From Alphaproteobacteria bacterium (GTDB lineage: Bacteria > Pseudomonadota > Alphaproteobacteria > CALKHQ01): a stretch of DNA of 64,000 bases. A model generated the notes under the pieces. It was not told where the DNA came from. It searched no databases and saw only the letters and a list, made by a program, of their open reading frames with translations. The stretch spans positions 62,001-126,000 of the forward strand of contig JAWKYB010000009.1 of assembly GCA_041396705.1 (NCBI GenBank), read 5' to 3'. The stretch's first letter is position 1, and each line of letters opens with the position of its first letter. Position numbers and translations under genes: made by a program. Positions 26,503 to 35,781 of the stretch are shown piece by piece.

Positions 26503-28005
26503 CTAAGCGGCGGCGAGAAGCCGGTCCTTGCTGACGGTGATGTTGGCGAATTCGTGGGTGATCAGGCCGCGGCGCATGACCAGGATGCGGTCGGCCAGCG
26601 ACAGCACCGTCTCCGGTTCGGTCGAGACCACGATGACCGCGATGCCGCGCTCCTTCAGCCCCTTGACGATGTGCACCACGTCGTCCTTCGCGCCCACGTC
26701 CATGCCGCGGGTCGGCTCCGACAGGATCAGCACCCGCGGCAGGTGGGTCAGCCAGCGTGCCAGCGCCACCTTCTGCTGGTTGCCGCCGGACAGCGTGCGC
26801 AGCTCCGGCTCCACCGAACGCGGCCGCACCCGCAGCGTCTCGACCAGCGTCTGCGCCAGCCTGCGCTCGTGCGACGGCTTCAGCAGCACCTTGGAGATGC
26901 GGTCGAGGATGCTGATCGAGATGTTCTTGTAGACCGGTTCGGTGCCGAACAGCATCGAGCGGCGGCTCTCCGGCACCAACGCGACGCCGGCCTTCCAGGC
27001 GGACGCGGTGTTGCTCAGCCGCAGGCGCTTGCCGTCGATGGTCACGGTGCCGCGTTCCAGCGGCATCTTGCCGTTGAGGGCCTTGGCCAGCTCCAGCTGG
27101 CCGGAGCCCATGAATCCGTAGATGCCGAGCACCTCGCCTTCGTCGACACGGAACGACACGTCGCGGAACTCGCCGCGTCGGCCCAGGTTCTCCGCCACCA
27201 GGACGGTCTTGGCGCCGGTCGGGCTGGCCAGCGGGATCTCGCCGGTATAGGCCTCGCCCAGCTCCTCGTGGCCCTGGCCGATCATCTGCTCGATCAGCCA
27301 GGCCTTGTCGATCTCGGGCACGCGGCGCGTGTCGACGCGGCGCGCGTTGCGGAACACCGTCACCCGGTCGGAAATGGCGAGCACGTCCTCAAGGAAGTGC
27401 GAGATGAAGATGAAGCTGGTGCCTTCGGCCTTCAGGCGCCGCAGGATGTTGAACAGATGCTCCACTTCCGGCGGCGACAGCGCTGAAGTCGGCTCGTCCA
27501 GGATGATCATGCGCGCGCCGGAGAACAGCACGCGGCCGAGCTCGATCAGCTGCTGCTGGCCCAGCGGCAGCAGCCCGGTCTCGGTCTTCGGGTCGACATG
27601 GACGCCGAGCCGGTCCAGGTGCTCGGTCGCCCGCTTGGCCATGTCGCGCCAGGCGATGGTGCCCAGCTTGCCGACCGGCTGCACGCCGAGGAACACGTTC
27701 TCGGCGACGCTGAGATTCGGCGCGATGCTCAGTTCCTGATGCACCATGCCGATGCCGGCATCGAGCGCGTCGCGGGCGGAGCGGAAGTGAACCTTCCGCT
27801 CCTCCACGCGCATCTCGCCGTCATATTCGGTGTGCACGCCGGCGATGATCTTCATCATCGTCGACTTGCCCGCGCCGTTCTCGCCGACGAGACCGTGGAT
27901 CTCGCCGGGCATGAGGGAGAAATCGACCCCCTCGAGCGCGACGACACCGCCAAAACGTTTGCCGATGCCGACGAGCTCGATCAGGGGCCGCTGTTCGGTG
28001 GCCAT
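26503..28005 (-). CDS. second sugar-type ABC importer, two-domain ATPase (RbsA-like)
   Basis: A 500-residue tandem ATPase. Domain 1 has Walker A GENGAGKST, an altered signature LPLGQQQLIELGR, Walker B MIILDEPTSAL and the H-switch FISHFLED. Domain 2 has the usual degenerate Walker A of RbsA proteins (GFMGSGQLEL), an intact signature LSGGNQQKVALARWL and Walker B VLILSEPTRGMDVGAK, with Ser replacing the Asp. Each composite site thus pairs one good and one weak half, as usual in this family. It lies 25 bases after the binding-protein gene. Confidence 0.94.
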   Translation of the reverse strand: MATEQRPLIELVGIGKRFGGVVALEGVDFSLMPGEIHGLVGENGAGKSTMMKIIAGVHTEYDGEMRVEERKVHFRSARDALDAGIGMVHQELSIAPNLSVAENVFLGVQPVGKLGTIAWRDMAKRATEHLDRLGVHVDPKTETGLLPLGQQQLIELGRVLFSGARMIILDEPTSALSPPEVEHLFNILRRLKAEGTSFIFISHFLEDVLAISDRVTVFRNARRVDTRRVPEIDKAWLIEQMIGQGHEELGEAYTGEIPLASPTGAKTVLVAENLGRRGEFRDVSFRVDEGEVLGIYGFMGSGQLELAKALNGKMPLERGTVTIDGKRLRLSNTASAWKAGVALVPESRRSMLFGTEPVYKNISISILDRISKVLLKPSHERRLAQTLVETLRVRPRSVEPELRTLSGGNQQKVALARWLTHLPRVLILSEPTRGMDVGAKDDVVHIVKGLKERGIAVIVVSTEPETVLSLADRILVMRRGLITHEFANITVSKDRLLAAA

Positions 28006-28030
28006 ACCTAGCTGACGGGTTGAAGGTTCC

Positions 28031-29068
28031 TCAGATCAGGAAGTGCTTCTGCATCCACAGCATGCCTTCGGCGTTGGCCTTGGTCACCACCGGGCCGTCG
28101 GTCACGATGTTCTTCGGGATGCCGTCGCCGGTCGCCTCGCCGGTCAGCTTGGCCGCCACGCCGGCCATCAGCGCACCGCCATGGATACGGCACGACGGGT
28201 TGCGGACGGTGGCGTACATGCGCCCGTCCAGCACCGCCTCGATCGCCGGCGGCATCGCGTCGACGCCGCCGATCAGGATGTCGGTGCGGCCGGCGCGCTG
28301 CATGGCGTTGGCCGCGGCCAGCGCCATGTCGTCGTTGTGGAAGAACGCGGCGCTGATGTCCGGGTACTTGGTCAGCAGCGAATCCCAGATACGGACCGCG
28401 TTGGTGACGTCCCAGTCGGCCGGCTGCTCGTCCAGCACCTCGATGCCCGGGAACTTGTCGACGACCGAGTGGAAGCCGCGGGCGCGGCCCTGGGCGCCGG
28501 TGTGGCCGAGCGCGCCCTGGGTCATCACTACCTTGCCCTCGCCGCCGATCGCGTCGACCAGGGCCTGGGTCACCGCCGCACCCATAAAGTCGTTATCGGG
28601 CGCCAGGAAGCTGTGCACGTTGATCTCGTCCAGCGGCGCGATCAGCGTGTCCATGTCGATCACCGGGATGCCGGCTTCGATCATCCGGTTGACCGGGTCG
28701 GTCAGCGTGCCGATGCCGAACGCCTGGATGGCGACGAAGTCCCACTCCTGCGACGCCATGTTGTCGATCGCGGCACGCTGCTTCGTCGACGACAGCTCGC
28801 CGTCGAACCAGGTGACCTCGACGTTGAACAGCTTGCCCCAGTATTCGGCGGCCTGCTTGCCCTGTGCGCACCACGTCGCCTGCAGGCCGGCGTTGGAGAA
28901 CGCCGCGCGCAGCGGTGTCTCGGACCGGCCCATTTCCTGCGCCATGGCCTTGGCCAGGAACGGGTCGAAGCCCATGCCGACGGCGGCGATGCCGGCGGCG
29001 GTCGCCGCGGTGGCGGCGCCGGAGAACAGTTCGCGCCGGGTCATCGGCTCTTTGATACGATCTTTCAT
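28031..29068 (-). CDS. second sugar-type ABC importer, Tat-exported binding protein
   Basis: A 345-residue Peripla_BP_4 protein with a twin-arginine signal (MTRRELFSGAATAATAAG), so it is exported folded. Blocks of the fold include LRAAFSNAGLQATWCAQGK, WDFVAIQAFGIGTLTDPV, IPVIDMDTLIAPLDE and ISAAFFHNDDMALAAANAM. ATG 29068 has GGAGG 10 bases upstream. The 260 bases upstream (29069-29328) hold no gene and presumably the operon promoter. The ligand is unknown. It lies tail to tail with the catabolic operon, so the two importers may serve related substrates. Confidence 0.92.
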   Translation of the reverse strand: MKDRIKEPMTRRELFSGAATAATAAGIAAVGMGFDPFLAKAMAQEMGRSETPLRAAFSNAGLQATWCAQGKQAAEYWGKLFNVEVTWFDGELSSTKQRAAIDNMASQEWDFVAIQAFGIGTLTDPVNRMIEAGIPVIDMDTLIAPLDEINVHSFLAPDNDFMGAAVTQALVDAIGGEGKVVMTQGALGHTGAQGRARGFHSVVDKFPGIEVLDEQPADWDVTNAVRIWDSLLTKYPDISAAFFHNDDMALAAANAMQRAGRTDILIGGVDAMPPAIEAVLDGRMYATVRNPSCRIHGGALMAGVAAKLTGEATGDGIPKNIVTDGPVVTKANAEGMLWMQKHFLI

Positions 29069-29328
29069 CTCGCGATTTCCTCCCAAGGTGGCGATTATCG
29101 TTGAGGGCGCCACGTTATGCGGCCGGATCGCCGCAGGTCAATCGGTTCCAGCCGGATTTGTATGACCAATTGTCGACAGCCGGCGCATCCGGACGGCTTG
29201 CCGCTGCCGACCGACTCTGCCAGCTACCGCCCACACCGCCAACATAGCCGAAACGCCGCCGTCCAACAGCCTGCGGCATTGTCGCGGCGACGCCCGCACG
29301 CCGCACGTCCGCCGTGCGGCCGGGCCGC

Positions 29329-30288
29329 TCAGCGGTTGCGCAGCGCCGGCCCCAGCTCGCGTTCGAAGAAGCGTATGAAGCCCTCCTGGTCGGGGCCGAT
29401 CTGGATCAGGATGATGTGGTCGTGCCCCGCCGCGACGAACCGGTCGATCTGGGCCAGGTGCCGCTCCAGCGACGGGCCGCAACTGATCGCCTGGGCGACC
29501 GCCTCCGGCGGCACGAACCTGCTGGCGGCGTCGAAGCCGGCGGGGTCGGGCAGCTCGACCACGACCGGCCAGCCGGTCTGCGACCAGCGGAACAGACGAT
29601 GCGCGGTGGCGATCGCATCGGCCTCGCGCTCGGCATAGCACATCGCCACCTCGGCATAGCGCGGGCCGCTGCCGCCGGTCGATGCGAACGCCTCGATCAG
29701 CTCGGCCCGCGGCTCCACGGTGATCAGGCCGTCGCCCTTGCGCCCGGCCAGCCGTGCCGCCTGCGGACCGCCCGCCGCCATCACCACCGGCGGTTTCTTC
29801 GCCGGCCGGTCGTAGAGCCGGGCCTGGTCGATCGAGAAATAGACGCCGCGGTAGTTGGTCAGCTCGCCGGACAGCAGACCCTGGATGATGTCGGCCGCCT
29901 CCGACAGCCGCTCGTGCCGTTCGCCGATGCCGGGCCAGCCTTCGCCGACCACGTGCTCGTTCAGCCGCTCGCCGGAGCCGATGGCCAGGGTGAAGCGGTC
30001 GTCGCTCAGCAGGCCCATGGTGGCCGTGCCCTGGGCGATGATGGCCGGGTGGTAGCGCATGATCGGGCAGGTGACCGCGGTCATCAGCCCGAGCCGGGAG
30101 GTCGCCTGGGCCAGCGCGCCCAGCACGGTCCAGGCCAGCGGCGAATGGCCCTGCTCCTCCAGCCACGGGAAGAAGTGGTCGGACAGGGCGGCGAAATCGA
30201 AGCCGGCATCCTCCGCCCGCTGGGTATTGCGGACCAGGTCCTTCGGTCCGTGCTCCTCCGACATCAACTTGTAGCCAAGTTTCAGCAT
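29329..30288 (-). CDS. LLM-class oxidoreductase, F420-dependent glucose-6-phosphate-dehydrogenase-like group
   Basis: A 319-residue luciferase-like TIM barrel. The start LKLGYKLMSEEHGPKDLV and the stretches FDFAALSDHFFPWLEEQGHS, LMTAVTCPIMRYHPAIIAQ, FTLAIGSGERLNEHVVGEGW and PVVMAAGGPQAARLAG closely follow the F420-dependent G6PDH-like family. That implies reduced deazaflavin F420 rather than FMN as cofactor (family knowledge; no F420 biosynthetic gene is in the window). ATG 30288 has AGGA upstream. It stands alone between two sugar-binding-protein genes and is divergent from the orphan one. Confidence 0.85.
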   Translation of the reverse strand: MLKLGYKLMSEEHGPKDLVRNTQRAEDAGFDFAALSDHFFPWLEEQGHSPLAWTVLGALAQATSRLGLMTAVTCPIMRYHPAIIAQGTATMGLLSDDRFTLAIGSGERLNEHVVGEGWPGIGERHERLSEAADIIQGLLSGELTNYRGVYFSIDQARLYDRPAKKPPVVMAAGGPQAARLAGRKGDGLITVEPRAELIEAFASTGGSGPRYAEVAMCYAEREADAIATAHRLFRWSQTGWPVVVELPDPAGFDAASRFVPPEAVAQAISCGPSLERHLAQIDRFVAAGHDHIILIQIGPDQEGFIRFFERELGPALRNR

Positions 30289-30483
30289 GGCGGTCCTGTC
30301 TCGATTCGGGGTCGGGCGGGTTCGGCACACCATTCTGGCCGAAGCCGGCGCCGCTGTCTCGCTCCGCGCGGTGGCGTGCCGGGCGGCTGTTCACGTGGCG
30401 GTGATCGCAGGCTAGTGTTGCTCGGTTCGGCAGGAGGCCGATTCGCGATCGCCGCCGTCGCGGCACTGATGAGGGGGGACGCC

Positions 30484-31422
30484 ATGAAGGCTCGCAGACG
30501 GCGCCTGCCGCCGCCACTGCTTGCCGCAATGCTGTGCGTCGCGGCCGGCCAGGCCTGGGCCGATGCCGTCGCCCTGATCAACGTGAACCAGCTGTCGCCC
30601 CGCTACCGGCAGATCAACGCCGGCGCCATCGCCGCCGCCCGCGCCGCCGGGGTCGAACTCGTCATCTTCAATGCCAACGATGTCGCGGCGGCGCAGGAAC
30701 GCGCGATCGAGACCTATGTGATCAACGGGGTCGATGCCATCGGCGTGGTGCCGATCGAGCCGGGTCTGCTGGTCGACGACATCGCCTGGGCGCGCGAGCA
30801 GGGCGTGCCCGTGATCGCGATCGACACGCCGATCCCCGACAGCGTCGCCGCCGCCTATGTCGGCGCCGACAACGGCCAGGCCGCGCGCGACCTGGTCGCC
30901 CAGATGCTCGGCACGGCGACGCGGGGCGCATCGCCGCCGGCCACGGTCGCGGTGTTCGGCAGCGACGCCGGCGGTATCGGCGAACGTCGCCGGGCGGGCC
31001 TGTCGGTCGCCCTGGCGACCGCGGCGGGCGGCGTCGAGATGCTGGTCGACAGCGGTCCGGTCGACGGGCTGGAAACCGCACGGGCGCGGATCGAGGCACT
31101 GATCGAGGCGCATGGCGAGATCGGCGCGATCTGCGCCACCGACCCGCTGGCCCTGGCCGGTGCGATCGCAGCGGTGGTCGACCTCGGCGTGGTCGGCGAC
31201 GTCGCGGTCTACGGCTGGGGGCTCAGCGCCTCGGTGGTGCAGGCGATCGATTCCGGCGTCGTTGCCGCGGTGGTGCTCGACGACGGCTACCGGGCCGGCG
31301 CCGCCACGGTCGAGACCGCAGTCAAGCTGATCGACGGCGTGCCGGCGACCGCGGTGGTCGAGGTCCGGTCCACGATCGTCAACGCCGGCAACGTCGACGC
31401 CTATCGCCGGCTGTTCGACTGA
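30484..31422 (+). CDS. orphan sugar-type periplasmic binding protein
   Basis: A 312-residue Peripla_BP_4 protein with a signal peptide ending near WADA (residue 27). It is a homologue of the protein at 17798-18736 and has the same length: both share VELVIFNAN, ETY-GVDAI, IPV/VPVIAID-IP, a VYGW/VFGWDL strand and VDQ/VDAYR at the end. It has no adjacent ATPase or permease, so it may feed the importer at 18.8-20.6 kb or act in sensing. The 195-base gap to the divergent LLM gene holds both promoters; no other gene is seen there. Confidence 0.88.
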   Translation: MKARRRRLPPPLLAAMLCVAAGQAWADAVALINVNQLSPRYRQINAGAIAAARAAGVELVIFNANDVAAAQERAIETYVINGVDAIGVVPIEPGLLVDDIAWAREQGVPVIAIDTPIPDSVAAAYVGADNGQAARDLVAQMLGTATRGASPPATVAVFGSDAGGIGERRRAGLSVALATAAGGVEMLVDSGPVDGLETARARIEALIEAHGEIGAICATDPLALAGAIAAVVDLGVVGDVAVYGWGLSASVVQAIDSGVVAAVVLDDGYRAGAATVETAVKLIDGVPATAVVEVRSTIVNAGNVDAYRRLFD

Positions 31423-31566
31423 CCGGTTGACGCGCATCAAGGCGAAGCCGGCGGCCGCGCCCCATATGAAGTGAAAGCGATGCGCGGCGGCCGGCCCGTG
31501 GCTGCGGGCGGGTTCGGGCGGCCGCCGTACCGCGCCGCCCTGGCCGCGGCCCGTCGGAGGATGGCG

Positions 31567-33633
31567 ATGGAATCCGACATGACCCAACTGCGCGAGCGGA
31601 TGGTGGCGCAACAGATCGCCGGGCGCGGCATCACCGATGCGCGCGTGCTGGCGGCGATGCGGGCGGTGCCGCGCGAGGCCTTCGTGCCCGATGCGCTGCG
31701 CGAATTTGCCTACGAAGACAGTCCGCTGCCGATCGAGGCCGACCAGACCATCTCGCAGCCCCTGATCGTGGCCCAGATGATCGAGCTGGCGGCGCTCGGG
31801 CCGGAGTCCGTCGTGCTCGAGGTCGGCGCCGGTTCGGGATACGCCGCGGCGGTGATGGGCCGGATCGCCAAGCGGGTCCACGCCATCGAATGGCACGACA
31901 TCCTGGCCCGCACCGCGGCCGAGCGGATGGCGGCGCTGGGCTACGACAATGTCGAGATCGTGCAGGGCGACGGCACCCTGGGCTGGCCGGAGAAGGCGCC
32001 GTTCGACGCCATCCTGGTCGCCGCCGGCGGGCCTGCGGTGCCCGACACCCTGCGCCGGCAGCTGAAGATCGGCGGGCGGCTGATCATTCCTGTCGCCTCC
32101 GACGGGTACCAGATCCTGACCCTGGTCCGCCGGACGGGACCGGACACCTTCGCCGAGGAAAACCATGGCGCGGTGATGTTCGTGCCGCTGGTCGGCGAGC
32201 ATGGCTGGCGCAACGGCGGGCCGAAGACGCGCACGCGCGACCCGGCGACCCGTTCGACCCGGCGCGACGCGATGCCGGTGCGGTCCGCCGCCACGCTGCT
32301 GCACGCCCGGCGCAAGGCGCCGGCGATCGTGACCGGTGCGGCGCTGTCCCGGCTGATCGGCGACTGTGCCGAGACGTTCGGCGGCTTCGACGAACTCGCG
32401 CGTCTGGTCGACCGCTATGCCGATCGGCGCGTGGTGCTGCTGGGCGAGGCGACCCACGGCACCGCGGAGTTCTATCGGGCGCGGGCCTGGATGACCGAGC
32501 GGCTGGTCGCGCTGCACGGCTTCAACGTGGTGGCGGTGGAGGCCGACTGGCCGGATGCCGCGGCTTACGACGCCTATGTCCGCGGCCGGCCGGTGCCCGA
32601 CCTGACCGAGCCGCCGTTCCACCGCTTCCCGCGCTGGATGTGGCGCAACGGCCAGGTCCGCGACCTGCTGGAACGGCTGCGGGCCGCCAACGCGAACATC
32701 GCCGATCCCGAGCGCCAGGCCGGGTTCTACGGGCTCGACATCTACAGCCTCGGCACCTCGATCGACGCGGTGCTGGCCTATCTCGACAAGGTCGATCCGC
32801 GGGCGGCGCACGTTGCGCGCGAACGCTATGCCTGCCTCACGCCGTGGCGCGCCGACCCGGCCACCTACGGCCGGATGGCGCTTTCCGGCCGGTTCGAGGG
32901 CTGCGAGGAGGCGGTGGCGAAGATCCTGATGGACCTGCTGGAGCGCCGCCTCGACTACTTGCGCCGCGACGGCGAGGCCTTCTTCGGCGCCGAGCAGAAC
33001 GCCCGCATCGTCGCCCGCGCCGAGGCCTATTACCGTGCCATGTACTATGGCGCGGCGCAGTCCTGGAATCTGCGCGACACGCACATGTTTGACACCCTGG
33101 CCGGCGTGTTGGCCCATCGCGGACCCGACGCCAAGGCGGTGGTCTGGGCGCACAACAGCCATATCGGCGATGCGGCCGCGACCGACATGGGCCGGGTGCG
33201 CGGCGAGCACAACATCGGGCAGCTGTGCCGGCGGCGATACGGCGCGGCCGCCGCGCTGATCGGCTTCGGCACCGACCGCGGCACGGTGGCGGCGGCATCG
33301 AACTGGGACAGCCCGATGGAGATCATGCAGGTGCGCCCGGCGCGCAGCGACAGCTGGGAAGGCCATTGCCGGGGCACCGAGATCCCGGCCTTCCTGCTCG
33401 ATCTCGGCATCGAGGGCCGCGCGGGGCGCAAGCCGGAACTGGCCCAGCCACTGCTGCAGCGGGCCATCGGTGTGGTCTACCGGCCGGAAAGCGAACTGAT
33501 GTCGCACTATTTCGAGGCCGAGCTGGCCAGGCAGTTCGATGCCTGGGTGTGGTTCGACGAGACGCGGGCGGTGGATGCGACCCCGGCCGCCCACGCAGAC
33601 AGGCCGCGCGACACCTTTCCCTTCGGCCTCTAG
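31567..33633 (+). CDS. fusion of protein-L-isoaspartate O-methyltransferase and erythromycin-esterase-like domain
   Basis: A 688-residue two-domain protein. Residues about 5-215 are a Pcm methyltransferase that repairs isoaspartyl proteins using SAM (QTISQPLIVAQM, VVLEVGAGSGYAAAVM, AIEWHDILA, VQGDGTLGW). After a basic linker, residues about 265-680 form an EreA/EreB-like esterase (LLGEATHGTAEFYRARAW, VVAVEADWPDAAAYDAYV, FYGLDIYSLGTSIDAVLAYL, VVWAHNSHIGDAAATDMG), with the catalytic His and Glu of the GEATHG motif present. Fusions of these two domains are known in proteobacteria; the esterase's substrate is not established. ATG 31567 is chosen because GGAGG lies six bases upstream. Confidence 0.9.
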   Translation: MESDMTQLRERMVAQQIAGRGITDARVLAAMRAVPREAFVPDALREFAYEDSPLPIEADQTISQPLIVAQMIELAALGPESVVLEVGAGSGYAAAVMGRIAKRVHAIEWHDILARTAAERMAALGYDNVEIVQGDGTLGWPEKAPFDAILVAAGGPAVPDTLRRQLKIGGRLIIPVASDGYQILTLVRRTGPDTFAEENHGAVMFVPLVGEHGWRNGGPKTRTRDPATRSTRRDAMPVRSAATLLHARRKAPAIVTGAALSRLIGDCAETFGGFDELARLVDRYADRRVVLLGEATHGTAEFYRARAWMTERLVALHGFNVVAVEADWPDAAAYDAYVRGRPVPDLTEPPFHRFPRWMWRNGQVRDLLERLRAANANIADPERQAGFYGLDIYSLGTSIDAVLAYLDKVDPRAAHVARERYACLTPWRADPATYGRMALSGRFEGCEEAVAKILMDLLERRLDYLRRDGEAFFGAEQNARIVARAEAYYRAMYYGAAQSWNLRDTHMFDTLAGVLAHRGPDAKAVVWAHNSHIGDAAATDMGRVRGEHNIGQLCRRRYGAAAALIGFGTDRGTVAAASNWDSPMEIMQVRPARSDSWEGHCRGTEIPAFLLDLGIEGRAGRKPELAQPLLQRAIGVVYRPESELMSHYFEAELARQFDAWVWFDETRAVDATPAAHADRPRDTFPFGL

Positions 33634-33668
33634 GCGCCATCGCGGGTCAACAACAGGAGAGCAGCGCA

Positions 33669-34256
33669 ATGCAGACACCGCTCGAAATCGCGTTCAGCAA
33701 CATGGATCACTCCGACGCGGTCGAGGCGCGGGTGCGCGAGCGGGTGGAGCGGCTGGAACGGTTCCATCCCGGCATTACCAGCTGTCACGTGGTCGTGCAG
33801 GCGCCGCACAAGCATCACCGCAAGGGCAAGCACTATCATGTGCGGATCGAAGCGCGGGTGCCGGGCAGCGAGCTGGTGGTCAGCGGCAAGCCGGGCGACA
33901 TGAACGCGCATGAGGACGTCTATGTCGCGATCCGCGACGCCTTCGACGCGATCGAGCGGCAGCTGAAGAAGTCGCGCGCCCAGCGCGGCGGCGAGGTGAA
34001 GGCGCATGCCGCCCCGCTGCAGGGCGTGGTCGAGGCGCTGTACCCGGACCAGGATCACGGCGAGATCGCCACCAACGACGGCCGGCTGATCTACTTCCAC
34101 CGCAACAGCGTGCTCAACGGCGGCTTCGACCAGCTCGGCAAGGGCGACACGGTCGAACTGACGGTGCGGCACGACGAGAGCGACAAGGGACCGCAGGCCA
34201 GCACGGTGCGCCCGATCGGCAGCCTGCGCTTCGTCGACGAACCGTCGAAGCGGTGA
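33669..34256 (+). CDS. ribosome hibernation factor (HPF/RaiA-like) with C-terminal cold-shock domain
   Basis: A 195-residue protein. Residues 1-105 have the HPF/RaiA fold (LEIAFSNMDHSDAVEARVRE, ITSCHVVVQAPHKHHRKGK, DVYVAIRDAFDAIERQLKK). Residues about 120-185 form a cold-shock-like OB domain (GVVEALYPDQDHGEIATNDG, LIYFHRNSVLNGGFDQL, GDTVELTVRHDE). HPF blocks the ribosomal decoding centre in stationary phase; the appended domain could bind rRNA or mRNA. It follows the Pcm fusion gene by 35 bases with ribosome site AGGAGAG; both are stress functions and may be co-transcribed. Confidence 0.92.
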   Translation: MQTPLEIAFSNMDHSDAVEARVRERVERLERFHPGITSCHVVVQAPHKHHRKGKHYHVRIEARVPGSELVVSGKPGDMNAHEDVYVAIRDAFDAIERQLKKSRAQRGGEVKAHAAPLQGVVEALYPDQDHGEIATNDGRLIYFHRNSVLNGGFDQLGKGDTVELTVRHDESDKGPQASTVRPIGSLRFVDEPSKR

Positions 34257-34350
34257 CCCGCCGGCCGGGCGAGGCCGCGAACGCTGCAACCTCCCGGGGA
34301 TTTCTGCGTTAGGCTGCAGGCAGGGCGGACCGACCCTGTGCCTGGTTGCC

Positions 34351-35775
34351 ATGCCGCCGGAACGGAGGATTGCACTGCGTGCCAAGCTGATCGCCGTCTG
34401 GCAGGCGCTGCGCGCCAGCTACTGGTTCATCCCGTCGCTGATGGCGGCGGCCGCCATCGTGCTGTCCGTCGCGATGGTGACGGTGGACGATCTGCTGGGC
34501 GACCTGTGGGTGTTCGAGCTCGACTGGATGCACGTCAACGAGCCGGAGGGCGCGCGGCTGCTGCTGTCGACCATCGCCGGCTCGATGATCGGCGTGGCGG
34601 GCGTTACCTTCTCGATCACCATCGCCGCGGTCGCCTTCGCCTCGGGCCAGTTCGGACCGCGCATCCTGGCCAGCTTCATGCGCGACCGGATCAACCAGGT
34701 CACGCTGGGCACCTTCGTCGCCACCTTCCTTTACTGTGTGCTGGTGCTGCGGACGATCGACAGCAGTGCCGGCTCGGCCGGCGTCCCGCACCTGGCCGCT
34801 CTGGTCGGCGTCGGCTTCGCGGTCGCCAGCATCGGGGTGCTGATCCAGTTCATCCACCACATCGCCGATTCGCTCAATTCGGCAAGCGCGATGTCGGCGA
34901 TCGGCAGCGACCTGCGCGGCGCCATCGAGACGCTCTACCCGGAACGAATCGGCGAGGCCGGCGACGAGGCGGCGCCATCGGCGCTGGACGGGCGCGACGC
35001 CAAGCCGGACGGGCTGCCGATTGCGTTCGCCCGCCATGCGGTTCCGATACCCGCACTCGGGCAGGGCTATGTGCAGGCCCTGAGCGCGGCCGACCTGATG
35101 GCGACCGCGGTCGCCCGTGACGTGGTCATCCGCGTCGTGCGACGGCCCGGCGATTTCGCTGCCGACGGCCGGCCGATCGCCTATGCGTGGCCGCCCGACA
35201 GGGTCGACGCGGACGCCGTGCGTGCGGTGCAAGGCTGTTTCGCGCTCGGCCGCCGCCGCACCCCGCACCAGGACGTGCGCCTGCTGGTCGACCAGCTGGT
35301 CGACATGGCGGGACGGGCGCTGTCGCCCGGCATCAACGACCCGCAGACCGCGATCGGCTGCCTGCAGTGGCTCGGCGTCGGACTGTCCGAGATGGCGCGG
35401 CGGCGGGCGCCGCGTGCGCAGCGCACCGACGAGGCCGGGACGGTGCGGGTGGTGTCCTACCCGCTGACCTTCGCCGACTTTGCCGAAGCCACGCTCGGCC
35501 GCCTCCGGCCCTATTTCGAACGCGACCGCAACGCCGCGCTGGCGATGCTGGGCGCGGTCGCCGACGTGATGCTGGACGCCGGGCGCCGCGACGACCGTCT
35601 GGTCCTGGTCGGCCATGCCGAGCGCCTGGTCGAGGGTGGGCGCGTCCACGGCCTGTCGGCCGCCGACATCGGCTGGCTTGAGCAGCGGCTGACGGACATC
35701 AAGGCGCTGATCGAGCGAGAGCCGGGGCCGCCACGGCTGGCCGATCTCGCCGACTGGATGCAGGGCCACGGCTGA
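34351..35775 (+). CDS. DUF2254 family membrane protein
   Basis: A 474-residue protein with four N-terminal membrane helices (SYWFIPSLMAAAAIVLSVAM; GSMIGVAGVTFSITIAAVAF; VTLGTFVATFLYCVLVL; LAALVGVGFAVASIGVLIQF) and a large cytoplasmic part. DUF2254 landmarks are FASGQFGPRILASFMRDR, IHHIADSLNSASAM, GRALSPGINDPQTAIGCLQW and a late His/Arg-rich helix. No activity is established; channel- or transporter-like roles have been suggested for the fold. It stands alone, 94 bases after the HPF gene. Confidence 0.9.
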   Translation: MPPERRIALRAKLIAVWQALRASYWFIPSLMAAAAIVLSVAMVTVDDLLGDLWVFELDWMHVNEPEGARLLLSTIAGSMIGVAGVTFSITIAAVAFASGQFGPRILASFMRDRINQVTLGTFVATFLYCVLVLRTIDSSAGSAGVPHLAALVGVGFAVASIGVLIQFIHHIADSLNSASAMSAIGSDLRGAIETLYPERIGEAGDEAAPSALDGRDAKPDGLPIAFARHAVPIPALGQGYVQALSAADLMATAVARDVVIRVVRRPGDFAADGRPIAYAWPPDRVDADAVRAVQGCFALGRRRTPHQDVRLLVDQLVDMAGRALSPGINDPQTAIGCLQWLGVGLSEMARRRAPRAQRTDEAGTVRVVSYPLTFADFAEATLGRLRPYFERDRNAALAMLGAVADVMLDAGRRDDRLVLVGHAERLVEGGRVHGLSAADIGWLEQRLTDIKALIEREPGPPRLADLADWMQGHG

Positions 35776-35781
35776 GCGGAC

